Shown: positions 44,060 through 55,009, counted from the first letter of the stretch. The stretch: DNA of 64,000 nt from Symsagittifera roscoffensis (GCF_963678635.1 NC_087062.1:17845789-17909788); one strand, 5' to 3'. Program-made: numbers and translations. The notes: a model not told the origin generated them from the letters alone.

Positions 44060-44290
44060 TCAGTTAAGCCAGTTCAATGTGTGGTCCGTTAATATTGGGT
44101 CGACAAAGTAATTTCTATTTAAGGCTAACGGCCTAACCGCGATACTTAACCTAGTTATAGCAAAACTAGTGACTTCATGGCTAGGTCTCAGTATTCTCAG
44201 AACACGAAATCACTCTTAAAAACAGGGCTACTACTTATATATCATATTACGATTATTTTTGTCCAGTAGATAAAAATCATCATATCCATC
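44060..44290 (+). repeat. PLE pseudo-LTR-like sequence (repeated at 47665-47895)
   Basis: Contains ATTGGGTCGACAAAGTAA, CCTAACCGCGATACTTAAC, CATGGCTAGGTCTCAGTAT, AACAGGGCTACTACTTA and CAGTAGATAAAAATCATCAT. These occur in order at 22190-22330 and, inverted, at 55010-55230. Confidence 0.6.
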
Positions 44291-44299
44291 GGAGATGGA

Positions 44300-45081
44300 T
44301 CAACCTTTGCCCTCAACTCCTTGCTTATCATTATCTGAAAACAAAAATGATGTTATTTCAATCATTTCGGGACATACCAGGAAGCTAAAAGATGTTTTAA
44401 AATCAGTTTCTACTCTTTTCCCAAGACCCTTCCGGATTTTTGAATCCGGCCAAAGAGCTGACTTCTTGACGACAAGGCAGGGCAGCAAAATCCACCAATA
44501 GCCCTTCTGGTTCTCGAGAAATGCTCCGAAACGATTGTAGCTGTCCAATCCATACAATTCGGAATGCTCTTCCGCCAATATCTTCGACAGTAAAGTTTAT
44601 CTGCTTGTTTCAACGTTCTGTCTGTTTTGAATCAACGAAATTTGATTTCTGATTTTCGCGGTTTTTCTGTATTTGCCAAAATTAAAATTTTCGCGAGTTT
44701 TTGAAACAAAAGAAGTTTTAAAATTTCACATTTCAGACAAAATCGACCTCTCCCAATTCGTTCAATTGAACAATTAGCACTGTTAATTCTTTGAAACAGC
44801 CAATTCTCCCACTAAACTGCTCCAAATAAAGTTTCGTTTCTGCCATGCATTTCAGGCTATTTGGGTCGAATGCCAAATACTTCCCGGACAGCTCGGTCAA
44901 TGTCCTCCTCGAAATTCGAGTAATTCATCAGAATGGTACAGTGTCATCGAACAGAATTTACAAGATGATTGAAAAGAATTTTTATCCGCATCACATCTAC
45001 AAATTACGTGCTACAAATGGCATCATACCACATTGGTATAGCCTTCTGACATTTTCAGTTATCTGCACTCTGAGGATATGA
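44300..45081 (+). pseudogene. Unrecognised coding relic, family R (repeated at 47905-48686)
   Basis: Homologous, on the opposite strand, to 54108-54930. Shared codon-level text includes TIVAVQSIQFG / TIVATQSLQLG, and NVLLEIR...NGTVSSNRIYKM / NVPIESR...NGTVPSNSVYKM, with third-base differences. The last segment is open for 78 codons (44845-45081): FGSNAKYFPDSSVNVLLEI, then KNFYPHHIYKLRATNGIIPH. A minus-strand ORF (44300-44578) overlaps and is probably a shadow. CACATTTCAG and CATGCATTTCAG resemble splice acceptors. I do not recognise the protein; a retroelement structural gene is one possibility. Confidence 0.4.
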
Positions 45082-45559
45082 CCTAAGATAAAACATCTTA
45101 TCTGACTTTTACTGTCATTGTTTCAATTTAAAACTTCTTCACTGAAAGTATAAAACAAGTTGCGATACAGGACGGTCCTGGCAACCAACAAACTTATATT
45201 ATCTTACTAAGTTTTACTCCTTCCGAAAATTAGTTGTAATTTGTCTTGAATATTAAAATGGGGAAACTCGGTGGGGAGAGTTAACAATGAAAAAACCGCC
45301 CTCTTCAAGAGATAAGTCAAATCTTTCATGTCACCACAAAATGAACAGTTTTCCTAGTTGATTAAAAACAATTATGCGGGCTAGAATACTCTAACTAATC
45401 TCTCCAGCAAGTCTTGCTAAATAAACAGTAACTGTCTCTAAAAACACCTACTAAAATTACAATGCAAATATTAAATGCAAAAAAATTTCAACTCAAAATA
45501 ACCAAAAGTTCTTCTTTCATAAAGTTTCAATTTCAAGCTTAGTTGGCTTGGTTTCCTGT
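45082..45559. other. Spacer inside the 3.6-kb unit
   Basis: No supported gene. The counterpart is 48687-49164. The plus-strand 85-codon ORF at 45639-45896 lies opposite the decayed minus-strand frame and is treated as a shadow. Confidence 0.4.
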
Positions 45560-46588
45560 TTAAATTTTTCTCGCACAAAAAATTTGATTTTATTTTCCTC
45601 TTCTTTGTTATCCCTTTGTTCAATTCTTTTTCTCCATTTTGCCGTTTACAAGCTCTAAAACTACTAAATTCTTCTTCTCTTTCTTTTGCATCTTGTCATT
45701 CGCTTACTGTCATTGCTCCAGCTCCATCTCCTGCGACATCGATTCTGCACTCTCGGTCTCCGTGTCTTGCAACACATCGTTGGCCATTCTGAGGCTGTGG
45801 AAAGTAGCCCACCATCACCTCTGCTCTTCTACATTTTGTTTGCAACAGGGTAGAGTGTATAGATTAGTTTATCTATTTCTGCAGAAGCTGTTGTGAAGGC
45901 AAAACTTCACTTTTCTTTCCTGATCTTCCTTCCACATTTCTTCTCTTTCTTTCCAGTCAGAGTCAATTGTCCTCAACGTTCTTTTGATTGCGGTAGTTAC
46001 TGTATTCCATTATGTCGCGAAAGCTTGCTTGAAAGTTTTTGAACCTAAGTCTACCTCTTACGAACTGTACACTCTACTGCGCTTCGTCATATGCTTTTTG
46101 GTATACTCGTACAACCATGCAGTCATGTTGGCTTTGAACCATGGCATCAGGTCTTCTGGCCAATATTTTCTTTTTTAACATAGGAATGTTCAAGATTTTG
46201 CACATTGTCTCAAAAAGATAGATTTGATGACAGTCGAGTTCTTGCAACTGTTCATTGGTCGGTTCTTCATGTCGGTCGTTCTCTGTAACATGAGCTTCCA
46301 GCCATCTAACTGCCATCATAACTCCAACTATCACTACCATTACGGGCTGTGATGAGTCTGGTAAACCCATGGAGAGCAGCTCTGTAGAGTTCCAGCTCAA
46401 CACCAGATTAATTCGCCCACGATATTACTATGTTTATAGCAAACAATGGCATGAGAACTCATCAAATGTCAAAATGACGCTCCTCCAATTCCGCTTTCCT
46501 GGCGCTTCCAGCAGTGTTTCCTTTTCCATCATCACTCGATGGATTTTGTCACTATCGTCTACTGCATTGTAATGCGTTGTTGTTGATC
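45560..46588 (-). pseudogene. 3' part of the minus-strand relic, truncated duplicate
   Basis: The frame at 46403-46074 reads DSSQPVMVVIVGVMMAVRWL, then EAHVTENDRHEEPTNEQLQE, KILNIPMLKKKILARRPDAM. Upstream (46590-46434) is HYNAVDDSDKIHRVMMEKET, then RNWRSVILTFDEF. Downstream, after stops, an interrupted helix-prone stretch appears (MANDVLQDTETESAESMSQE, MQKKEKKNLVV). The 5' part is cut off by the duplication junction. It is identical in layout to 49165-50193. The function is not recognised. Confidence 0.45.
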
Positions 46589-47345
46589 CTTTAGCATGAA
46601 AAAAAACTGGCTTAGGCAAAAAAGGTCATGGAAAGAATATTGAATATGGCCGTCAGTCAGGTGCATTTTAAATGCAGAGAAACTTGGTTTGTTCAAAAAA
46701 ATGTTTTGGTCATGGTTGCCAAGGAGTATGAGCATCCACTGAAATTGAAGATTCCAGAAGTGACTAAACCTGATAATATTTGCAAGGAAATGTGCCCCAA
46801 TGCAACAAAAAAGTTACCTACAGGTCAAAAAGGGGAGAGTGCGAGGGAAACTTGAACTAGGATATCTTGCTTTTCTAGATTTAGGAACAAACATCGATAA
46901 TGAGAGGAGAGTGAGCTGTTGATGGTATCAAAAGCCAACTGATACAGGTGCCAACCTTAATTTTAGGAGTTGTGCCCCCCTTCAGTATAAAAAGATTGTA
47001 ATTGAAGGAACTGTTAGCCGTGTCTTCCGAAGTACATCTTCCTGGGATGGTTTTGATAAGGCAACAAAAATCAATCGTAAGCAGTGGTCAGACAACCAGT
47101 ATCCAGATCACTGGTCGTCTCGGGTTGCATCTTGTGCCCTCGAAAATATCATAGGGGAAATAACAACATCAGGAGCAAGGGTGACAACCAGATATCTTTT
47201 ACTAGCAGTAAGGAACTACAAATCATGCAGATTTTTCAATATCGAGGTAACCAAACCGAGAATTTTGTGTGGATCATAAGTAAGTGCGATATATCGCCGC
47301 CACGCAACTAGTGTTTACAACAGGAAAACTAAAACCATATTTGCC
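46589..47345 (+). pseudogene. Duplicated PLE copy C 3' fragment
   Basis: Repeat of 42984-43740: ICKEMCPNATKKLPTG, YQKPTDTG-like block (WYQKPTDTG here, STDTG in the first copy), KINRKQWSDNQYP. No intact frame. Confidence 0.75.
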
Positions 47346-49164
47346 ATCGTTGAAAATAGCGTTTTTGTGTGAGCTAAAGTCCAAAGTGATATAAAAATTA
47401 GAGAGTGGAGGCTATGGTTTGATTTCCGAATTAAGTTGGAAGATCAATGACCAGGCCAATGCAATTATTAGGTATTAACGTTAGAAGCAACGCAGGAAAA
47501 AGAAACCAGGACTCAAAACAAGCGACAAGTTTAGAAGCAGAGAGCTAACATTAAATCTCTAGTTCCGAGAGGAAAATTTTTGAGTATAACATCAGATTTT
47601 TAAACCTGAAGATGATGCACTAAAATTGTGGTAAGCGTTTCTTCAATTTACATTTTTAATGTAATCAGTTAAGCCAGTTCAATGTGTGGTCCGTTAATAT
47701 TGGGTCGACAAAGTAATTTCTATTTAAGGCTAACGGCCTAACCGCGATACTTAACCTAGTTATAGCAAAACTAGTGACTTCATGGCTAGGTCTCAGTATT
47801 CTCAGAACACGAAATCACTCTTAAAAACAGGGCTACTACTTATATATCATATTACGATTATTTTTGTCCAGTAGATAAAAATCATCATATCCATCGGAGA
47901 TGGATCAACCTTTGCCCTCAACTCCTTGCTTATCATTATCTGAAAACAAAAATGATGTTATTTCAATCATTTCGGGACATACCCGGAAGCTAAAAGATGT
48001 TTTAAAATCAGTTTCTACTCTTTTCCCAAGACCCTTCCGGATTTTTGAATCCGGCCAAAGAGCTGACTTCTTGACGACAAGGCAGGGCATCAAAATCCAC
48101 CAATAGCCCTTCTGGTTCTCGAGAAATGCTCCGAAACGATTGTAGCTGTCCAATCCATACAATTCGGAATGCTCTTCCGCCAATATCTTCGACAGTAAAG
48201 TTTATCTGCTTGTTTCAACGTTCTGTCTGTTTTGAATCAACGAAATTTGATTTCTGATTTTCGCGGTTTTTCTGTATTTGCCAAAATTAAAATTTTCGCG
48301 AGTTTTTGAAACAAAGGAAGTTTTAAAATTTCACATTTCAGACAAAATCGACCTCTCCCAATTCGTTCAATTGAACAATTAGCACTGTTATTTCTTTGAA
48401 ACAGCCAATTCTCCCACTAAACTGCTCCAAATAAAGTTTCGTTTCTGCCATGTATTTCAGACCATTCGGGTCGAATGCCAAATACTTCCCGGACAGCTCG
48501 GTCAATGTCCTCCTCGAAATTCGAGTAATTCATCAGAATGGTACAGTGTCATCGAACAGAATTTACAAGATGATTGAAAAGAATTTTTATCCGCATCACA
48601 TCTACAAATTACGTGCTACAAATGGCATCATACCACATTGGTATAGCCTTCTGACATTTTCAGTTATCTGCACTCTGAGGATATGACCTAAGATAAAACA
48701 TCTTATCTGACTTCTACTGTCATTGTTTCAATTTAAAACTTCTTCACCGAAAGTATAAAACAAGTTGCGATACAGGACAGTCCTGGCAACCAACAAACTT
48801 ATATTATCTTACTAAGCTTTACCCCTTCCAAAAATTAGTTGTAAATTGTCTTGAATATTAAAATGGGGAAACTCGGTGGGGAGAGTTAACAATGAAAAAA
48901 CCGCCCTCTTCAAGAGATAAGTCAAATCTTTCATGTCACCACAAAATGAACAGTTTTCCTAGTTGATTAAAAACAATTATGCGGGCTGGAATACTCTAAC
49001 TAAATTCTCCTGCAAGTCTTGCTAAATAAACAGTAACTGTCTCTAAAAACACCTACTAAAATTACAATGCAAATATTAAATGCAAAAAAATTTCAACTCA
49101 AAATAACCAAAAGTTCTTCTTTCATAAAGTTTCAATTTCAAGCTTAGTTGGCTTGGTTTCCTGT

Positions 49165-50527
49165 TTAAGTTTTTCTCGCACAAAAAATCTGATTTTATTT
49201 TCCTCTTCTTTGTTATCCCTTTGTTCAATTCTTTTTCTCCATTGTGCCGTTTACAAGCTCTAAAACTACTAAATTCTTCTTCTCTTTCTTTTGCATCTTG
49301 TCATTCGCTTACTGTCATTGCTCCAGCTCCATCTCCTGCGACATCGATTCTGCACTCTCGGTCTCCGTGTCTTGCAACACATCGTTGGCCATTCTGAGGC
49401 TGTGGAAAGTAGCCCACCATCACCTCTGCTCTTCTACATTTTGTTTGCAACAGGGTAGAGTGTATAGATTAGTTTATCTATTTCTGCAGAAGCTGTTGTG
49501 AAGGCAAAACTTCACTTTTCTTTCCTGATCTTCCTTCCACATTTCTTCTCTTTCTTTCCCGTCAGAGTCAATTGTCCTCAACGTTCTTTTGATTGCGGTA
49601 GTTACTGTATTCCATTATGTCGCGAAAGCTTGCTTGAAAGTTTTTGAACCTAAGTCTACCTCTTACGAACTGTACACTCTACTGCGCTTCGTCATATGCT
49701 TTTTGGTATACTCGTACAACCATGCAGTCATGTTGGCTTTGAACCATGGCATCAGGTCTTCTGGCCAATATTTTCTTTTTTAACATAGGAATGTTCAAGA
49801 TTTTGCACATTGTCTCAAAAAGATAGATTTGATGACAGTCGAGTTCTTGCAACTGTTCATTGGTCGGTTCTTCATGTCGGTCGTTCTCTGTAACATGAGC
49901 TTCCAGCCATCTAACTGCCATCATAACTCCAACTATCACTACCATTACGGGCTGTGATGAGTCTGGTAAACCCATGGAGAGCAGCTCTGTAGAGTTCCAG
50001 CTCAACACCAGATTAATTCGCCCACGATATTACTATGTTTATAGCAAACAATGGCATGAGAACTCATCAAATGTCAAAATGACGCTCCTCCAATTCCGCT
50101 TTCCTGGCGCTTCCAGCAGTGTTTCCTTTTCCATCATCACTCGATGGATTTTGTCACTATTGTCTACTGCATTGTAATGCGTTGTTGTTGATCCTTTCTG
50201 CTTGTGTCTTTCAAAATCACTAGAGTTCTCACTAGCATACCACATGAATTTCTTTCCAAGTATCAGATCTAGTTCGTCCTTGGTTCTTCCTGGAACTGCG
50301 GCAAAAATCTAACTGATTAACTCGTAAGAGTTTTCCGACATTCTCGCAAGTCTTACACATTTCGGCACTGAGTAAGCAAGATCCACTATCGTCCTTGGGC
50401 TTTTTACCTCCATTACCACGAAGTACACTTGACATCGGCTTCTGAAACTTGGAGCCATCGTCGGGCCCAGGAATCGAGAACCAGACGGTCTGCGATAAGT
50501 TTCACTTTGTCTGATGTTCATCTTCAC
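49165..50527 (-). pseudogene. Minus-strand coding relic, central and 3' part
   Basis: From about 50527 one frame runs MNIRQSETYRRPSGSRFLGP, CQVYFVVMEVKSPRTIVDLA, LARMSENSYELIS, a TAG, then IFAAVPGRTKDELDLILGKK, FMWYASENSSDFERHKQKGS, TTHYNAVDNSDKIHRVMMEK, ending at a stop at 50039. The 50008-49679 frame described for the truncated duplicate follows. Long amino-acid continuity over a single stop indicates a real protein that has decayed recently. No domain is recognised; a virus-derived or mobile-element protein and a host gene are both open. Confidence 0.45.
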
Positions 50528-50970
50528 TTCTATCGCTTCTCTTCATTTTCTTCTGTTCAGTTTGTAACACTCCCGGAAACACTTCTGCACTGATGGCCGT
50601 GACCGTCTGATAGTTTTGTTCTAGATTCATCAGCGACTCTAAATAAACAAACATGCTGTAGAATCCTAGTGCAGTCACTAGATTCACTTCAGTTCCTCCA
50701 TGACAATCTGCTATTAGTTTTGTTTCCGTTGTCGTCTTCATCACTCTTTTTCCGAACAATATCGTCAATTGTTCAAGTTGTCTCGCAAAATGTTTTCACG
50801 CAGTCGAGACCTCCACACATATGACCCTCTAGTCCACAGAATTTCGCGAGACAGCTACCAGGTTTAACCCAGTTTTCTGGTCCCCAGCCAGGCAACTCTA
50901 CACTGTACTCGCTTGCTCCATGTAGTCTCGATGTAGTCATCAAAATTTTGATGATATTGAGGCCACGCAA
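50500..50970 (-). pseudogene. Minus-strand coding relic, two overlapping frames
   Basis: 50970-50773 encodes ASEYSVELPGWGPENWVKPG and SCLAKFCGLEGHMCGGLDC (Cys-rich). After a stop and frame change, 50768-50502 encodes TETKLIADCHGGTEVNLVTA, LGFYSMFVYLESLMNLEQNY, and a basic C-terminal tail (QTEQKKMKRSDRSEDEHQTK). These sit head to tail with the frames at 51013-51948 and 50527-50039, as in a multi-gene unit. The protein is not recognised. Confidence 0.4.
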
Positions 50971-51012
50971 ATCGCAATCTTTATATAATTCTCTCTACTC
51001 ATGCTGCATCGC

Positions 51013-51948
51013 TCATAAAATCGAATCAACACTTGGACTCGGGAACGATGATGGCTTCATTGATTCCCACTCTACCATCATGTTTGTTCCCAGTAACTCA
51101 TCTGAGCATCCCAGTTCAAATTCCAATCTATTGTCAGATTTTGGTATGGAAGGTGCAGTCATCTTTTCATGCAATACAAACCACAAGTTGACTTGGTATT
51201 AGCAATACGTCTTATCGTCGATATTATTGTCAACCAGAATCTCAGCAACACAGCCTGCTCATAATCCAAGTAACAATCACGTATGTGCTCACTCATGAAA
51301 GGTTTATATACCATTCCCACAATTCCCGACACATACTGGTAAGGTTTATTACTGATTGGTCCACAGTATTTACTAGACTTCAGCAGTGTCATCAGCAATT
51401 CTTTCGTGAGCCTAAGCTCTTTATTTGAGAATCTTCTGATTTCGTCGATCTTCGTCAAGGGTTCCAGTTCCACGGGTTCTTTAACTCGCATTGGTTTGGT
51501 TTGGTGAATGTCCATTAGCGCTTGTAAGCGCAAGGTCTTCCCTAGGACATTGCCTTCTCTCAGCATATTGGCACAGGTATTCAGCGCTGGTACCGACATT
51601 TGCTCTACCATGAAACGGACGAAACAGAGGGCGTCTCTCCGTTTCGCACGCGCTACTGCCGCTCGTTCACAAATCATAAGGTCTCTCAAGCTCGTCAACT
51701 GCCGCTCTTTCACAACTCTTAGTTTTGTCAAGCTCGTTCACAAGTCATAAGGTCTCTCAAGCTCGTCATCAAGAGTATCTTCTCTTCTTTCAAACTTTTC
51801 CCTTCTTCCGAGTCATACTCTCCCATCGCTAGTCCATTCATACAACAAGCAAACCTGATTTGCAGCCCAGTTCGGATGTACGGTATCGCTATTAGTGCAA
51901 TTATTTTCGGAGTTATTCGCATCTCTTCTTCGAAATGGCGTAGTACTA
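51013..51948 (-). pseudogene. Minus-strand coding relic, about 310 codons, frameshifted
   Basis: Begins near MRITPKIIALIAIPYIRTGL (51922). A 72-bp direct duplication (SLRDLM.CERA text at about 51660-51700 and 51732-51775) disturbs the frame. It then stays open for about 175 codons: AKRRDALCFVRFMVEQMSVP, NMLREGNVLGKTLRLQALMD, KYCGPISNKPYQYVSGIVGM, VYKPFMSEHIRDCYLDYEQA. A further frameshift leads to APSIPKSDNRLEFELGC and a stop at 51013. It is mostly helical with no catalytic motif; the composition would suit a structural or nucleoprotein-like protein, but that is only an impression. Confidence 0.45.
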
Positions 51949-52096
51949 GGGCCCTTCACCGTATGCTCACCAAATGATTCACCGTTTCTATGTGCATCTC
52001 AGGCTAAGGTTCTATATCCCCCTGCTTCATATACTTCCTTATGTCATATCATTTCTGGCAGGTAACATTCCACGGCACTTTTATTTTCTTGAGCAA

Positions 52097-52336
52097 TTAG
52101 GTGTCTCTAGCTGAGCTCCTGGATTCCATCATTTCCATGCATCCGCCGGCGGGTGCATCTTTCGAGGCTTTCTCTGATACTGTCAGTCGGTTGTATTCCA
52201 CTGGGATCAGCTGTCCTATGACGCTTCCCTTTCCATGGTTCATGCATGACAGTTTGAAGTCTTTAAGGGTACTCTCACCACATTGGCTGAGTTTGGCATT
52301 CGACCAGAATGGCCTGAAATGCATGGCAGACACGAA
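52097..52336 (-). CDS. Short minus-strand ORF sharing its first residues with family R
   Basis: 78 codons starting MSAMHFRPFWSNAKLSQCGE. The first dozen residues and the 230 bases upstream match, in inverted orientation, 44652-44870, where the frame begins MHFRLFGSNAKYF. After that the two sequences differ completely. It may be the 5' end of the relic that follows, or a chimera. Low confidence as a gene. Confidence 0.3.
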   Translation of the reverse strand, partial: FVSAMHFRPFWSNAKLSQCGESTLKDFKLSCMNHGKGSVIGQLIPVEYNRLTVSEKASKDAPAGGCMEMMESRSSARDT

Positions 52337-52545
52337 ATTTTATTTGGAGCAGTTAAGTGGGAGAATTGGCTGTTTCAAAGAAATAACAGTGCTAATTGTT
52401 CAATTAAACGAATTGGGAGAGGTCGATTTTGTCTGAAATGTGAAATTTTAAAACTTTCTTTGTTTCAAAAACTCGCGAAAATTTTAATTTTGGCAAATAC
52501 AGAAAAGCCGCGAAAATCAGAAGAAACCAGGGTGTAAGCGTTCGA
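52300..52545 (-). promoter_or_regulatory. Shared leader-like segment, inverted copy
   Basis: Reverse complement of about 44652-44870 and 48257-48475: includes CTGATTTTCGCGG, GCGAGTTTTTGAAACAAA, TTTCACATTTCAGACAAAAT and CCTCTCCCAATTCGTTCAAT. CACATTTCAG|ACAAAA looks like a 3' splice site and CCAAATAAAG lies near the ATG. It precedes different coding sequences in its copies, as a leader or LTR-like promoter would. It is present again at 56681-56920. Confidence 0.45.
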
Positions 52546-52562
52546 AACTAACAAAAAGAAGG

Positions 52563-53315
52563 ATGGGGAAAAAAACCAAATCGATAGACCCGTGCTTCAA
52601 TGGCAGAAATGTCGCCGTGCTGCAGTACACGCAGTGTGTAGTTATGGATGAGTGGACGAGGAGAAAGATGAGCAATGCAGCCATTCCGAAACGTGGAAGA
52701 GTCGAGGAAGAATGGGCCAAGTTGGATCTGGCACTTACTGCCATGAGAAGCAAAACAGACTTGCAGGAAGCTGTACTGATAGTAATGAATGTCAGACCAG
52801 AATTGGAAATATCTCGGAAACTGCTGACTAGTACTGCTCTAGCGCTCTTTGGCTGTGAAGCAATTCTGATGAAACACGGAGAACGCGAAGACCGGTCAGC
52901 GGGTAATTTAGTCGTGCCTAAGCTTCCAATAGAAACAATGAATGATGAGCAAGGACCTTCAGGGTCGGGGAAGAATGAAGAGCGACATAATGAGGAGAGA
53001 GAAGAACGTCAAACGGAAGAACCAATGGAGCAGAATCCCGACCAAGTGGTAAGGGACGATGATGAAACATCAGTAAGTGGCGCGTTTAGCCGGGACTTCA
53101 ACTTCTTGGACGAAGACAAAGAAGGAACAGGAACATCGGCAGGGACGACGGAACTAGCGCAAGATGAAACTTCTACGCTGGAGATTCCCTCAGCCTTTAT
53201 GAATGCAGCCTATAACTTGCCAGAGAGCAGCTCTCCTGGCGAGAATGAAATTACCGCAAAGAAACTTTTAACGGAGTCTCCACGCAGAAAAAAAAAGAAG
53301 ACGCAGCCCGAGTAA
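52563..53315 (+). CDS. Unrecognised 250-residue protein, copy 1
   Basis: Intact frame from MGKKTKSIDPCFNGRNVAVL. Residues 1-115 look folded and helical (VEEEWAKLDLALTAMRSKTD, then RKLLTSTALALFGCEAILM). Residues 116-250 are acidic and disordered, with Glu/Arg stretches (NEEREERQTEEPMEQNPDQV) and a basic end (SPRRKKKKTQPE). No transmembrane segment or catalytic motif. A folded head with a long acidic tail is typical of phosphoprotein- or adaptor-like proteins, but I do not recognise it. The ATG at 52563 is the first in frame after stops. The last 345 bases are repeated inverted just downstream. Confidence 0.55.
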   Translation: MGKKTKSIDPCFNGRNVAVLQYTQCVVMDEWTRRKMSNAAIPKRGRVEEEWAKLDLALTAMRSKTDLQEAVLIVMNVRPELEISRKLLTSTALALFGCEAILMKHGEREDRSAGNLVVPKLPIETMNDEQGPSGSGKNEERHNEEREERQTEEPMEQNPDQVVRDDDETSVSGAFSRDFNFLDEDKEGTGTSAGTTELAQDETSTLEIPSAFMNAAYNLPESSSPGENEITAKKLLTESPRRKKKKTQPE

Positions 53316-53755
53316 CTTTCTTGGAAACCCTGCCAGAAAAAGAGTGTGAAGTTAGTTTACCACAGAGATCATGAAAACAGAACAGGCTACGGCAATGACA
53401 GAGCTGCTACTATGCTGCGTCTTCTTTTTTTCTGCGTGGAGACTCCGTTAAAAGTTTCTTTGCGGTAGTTTCATTCTCGCCGGGAGAGCTGCTCTCTGGC
53501 AAGTTATAGGCTGCATTCATAAAGGCTGAGGGAATCTCCAGCGTAGAAGTTTCATCTTGCGCTAGTTCCGTCGTCCCTGCCGATGTTCCTGTTCCTTCTT
53601 TGTCTTCGTCTAAGAAGTTGAAGTCCCGGCTAGACGCGCCACTTACTGATGTTTCATCATCGTCCCTTACCACTTGGTCGGGATTCTGCTCCATTGGTTC
53701 TTCCGTTGATGTTCTTTTCTCTCCTCATTTTGTCGCTCTTCATTCTCCCCCGACC
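52960..53755. repeat. Palindrome, 345-bp arms, copying the ORF 3' end
   Basis: The left arm, about 52960-53306, is the 3' half of the 250-codon ORF. The right arm, about 53413-53755, is its inverted copy, differing at a few sites (GCGTTTAG/GCGTCTAG, AATT/AACT). The spacer is about 106 bp. The right arm is an open minus-strand frame of 94 codons (53694-53410), starting at an internal Met. A second instance is at 57335-58130. Confidence 0.9.
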
Positions 53756-54107
53756 ATCTTCCTGGTTGAATAAGGTTGATTCAGATGGATCAATCTAAAA
53801 CTCTCCTTGCCTCAAGATAACAATCATAAAATACACTCTAGAAAATTAAATTGAGTACTCACATACCGACACACTCGAGAATTTGAGATAACTAAATTAT
53901 TAAGCAACTTGAGAATAAATGGTGAAATAAGTTTGACTCATTAAGTTCTAGCTTGAGAATTGAGTTTTGGGTCTGAACCATGGGGAGACTTCGGTGGTCT
54001 ACCTTTCCACCGAAGGCTCACTCTGGTCCAGTATTAATTGATTCGCTCTTCTCTTGTAATTGCTCTGTTTCCTATATCAGGATAGGACAGCTCTACTCTC
54101 GTTCTAA

Positions 54108-54930
54108 TTAAGTCTCGGAAGTTGGGAATAGCAAGTTCCCGCTGCTAAACTTGACAACTTTCCCGCGTTTTTTATTTGGTCGTTCTGATCTTGTATTTCT
54201 GAGATTTTCAGTTTTCGCAAGAAAAATGAGCATGAAGGGCTCAAATTGAATTTTAAAAAAATTAAATTTCACCTCAAAATTACGTTGTCCGTATTCCTCA
54301 AGGTCAAACTTCCAAATATGACCGACTGGCACATATAGTGATGTAGTATGATGCCATTTATATTCTGCAGTGAGTCGATATGACGTCGGTAAAAGTGATT
54401 TCGTGCATTTTGTAAACACTGTTCGATGGCACTGTACCATTCTTACGAAGACTACGAGATTCAATGGGGACGTTGACCGGGCTGTCCGGGGAGTATAAGA
54501 CATTCGAACAGAATTGACAAAAAGACAGTTTCGGAGTGTTGGCCGCTAGCCTGGAGAGTAAGCAGTTTTAGAGGATTAACAGCGTTATTGAGACGATTAG
54601 ACGAATTGTGAAGGCTAGAAGATTCTGGTATTTTAAATTTTTTAAATTTCGAAGATGAAGTCAGATTTCCGAGAAACGTCAAAAACGGCCATTTTGGAAC
54701 AAATCCAAAATAAAACAGAACAACGATAGAATTTGCGAAAACAACAACGACGATAGTTGCGAGAAAAACGACGATAAGAGATAGAAGAATGCAACAGAGT
54801 ATTAGCAGAGACCGCTCCGAGTTGCAACGATTGTGTCGCTACAATCGTTGCAAGGCCATTCACACTAACGGTGAAGGGTGGAAACCCGGAGGGTCTTGGG
54901 ACTTGAACTTGAACCATTTTCAACTAACTT
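54108..54930 (-). pseudogene. Family R coding relic, diverged inverted copy
   Basis: Minus-strand homologue of 44300-45081: VPRPSGFPPFTVSVNGLATI, VATQSLQLGAVSANTLL, then NVLYSPDSPVNVPIESRSLR, KNGTVPSNSVYKM. Several frames are open (54923-54642, 54682-54461, 54503-54108), none throughout. The two copies differ mostly at third positions in the frame given, which argues for ancestral coding. It is also present at 58483-59305. Confidence 0.4.
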
Positions 54931-55009
54931 TTAGCTTCCTGGTTATGTCCTGAATTGAATTTAATTAAGATCTGGATTCATTTTCTGACGATGAAAAGCT
55001 AAGAGTTAA

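Larger units (their letters stand above)
42984..50193. repeat. Tandem segmental duplication, 2 x 3605 bp
   Basis: Copies are 42984-46588 and 46589-50193. The four bases CTTT begin each copy and also follow the second (50194-50197), so the junction shows 4-bp microhomology. Differences between copies are few by eye (for example ATTCTTTGAAACAG/ATTTCTTTGAAACAG, CACTATCGTC/CACTATTGTC). Each copy holds the end of PLE C, its leader-like sequence, a plus-strand coding relic and a minus-strand coding relic; only the second copy is continuous with the rest of the minus-strand gene region beyond 50194. Confidence 0.93.

Noticed and set aside
44300-44578. 92-codon minus-strand ORF repeated at 47905
   Set aside because: It overlaps the plus-strand family-R relic, whose frame is supported by comparison with 54.1-54.9 kb; the two copies of the ORF are simply the segmental duplication.
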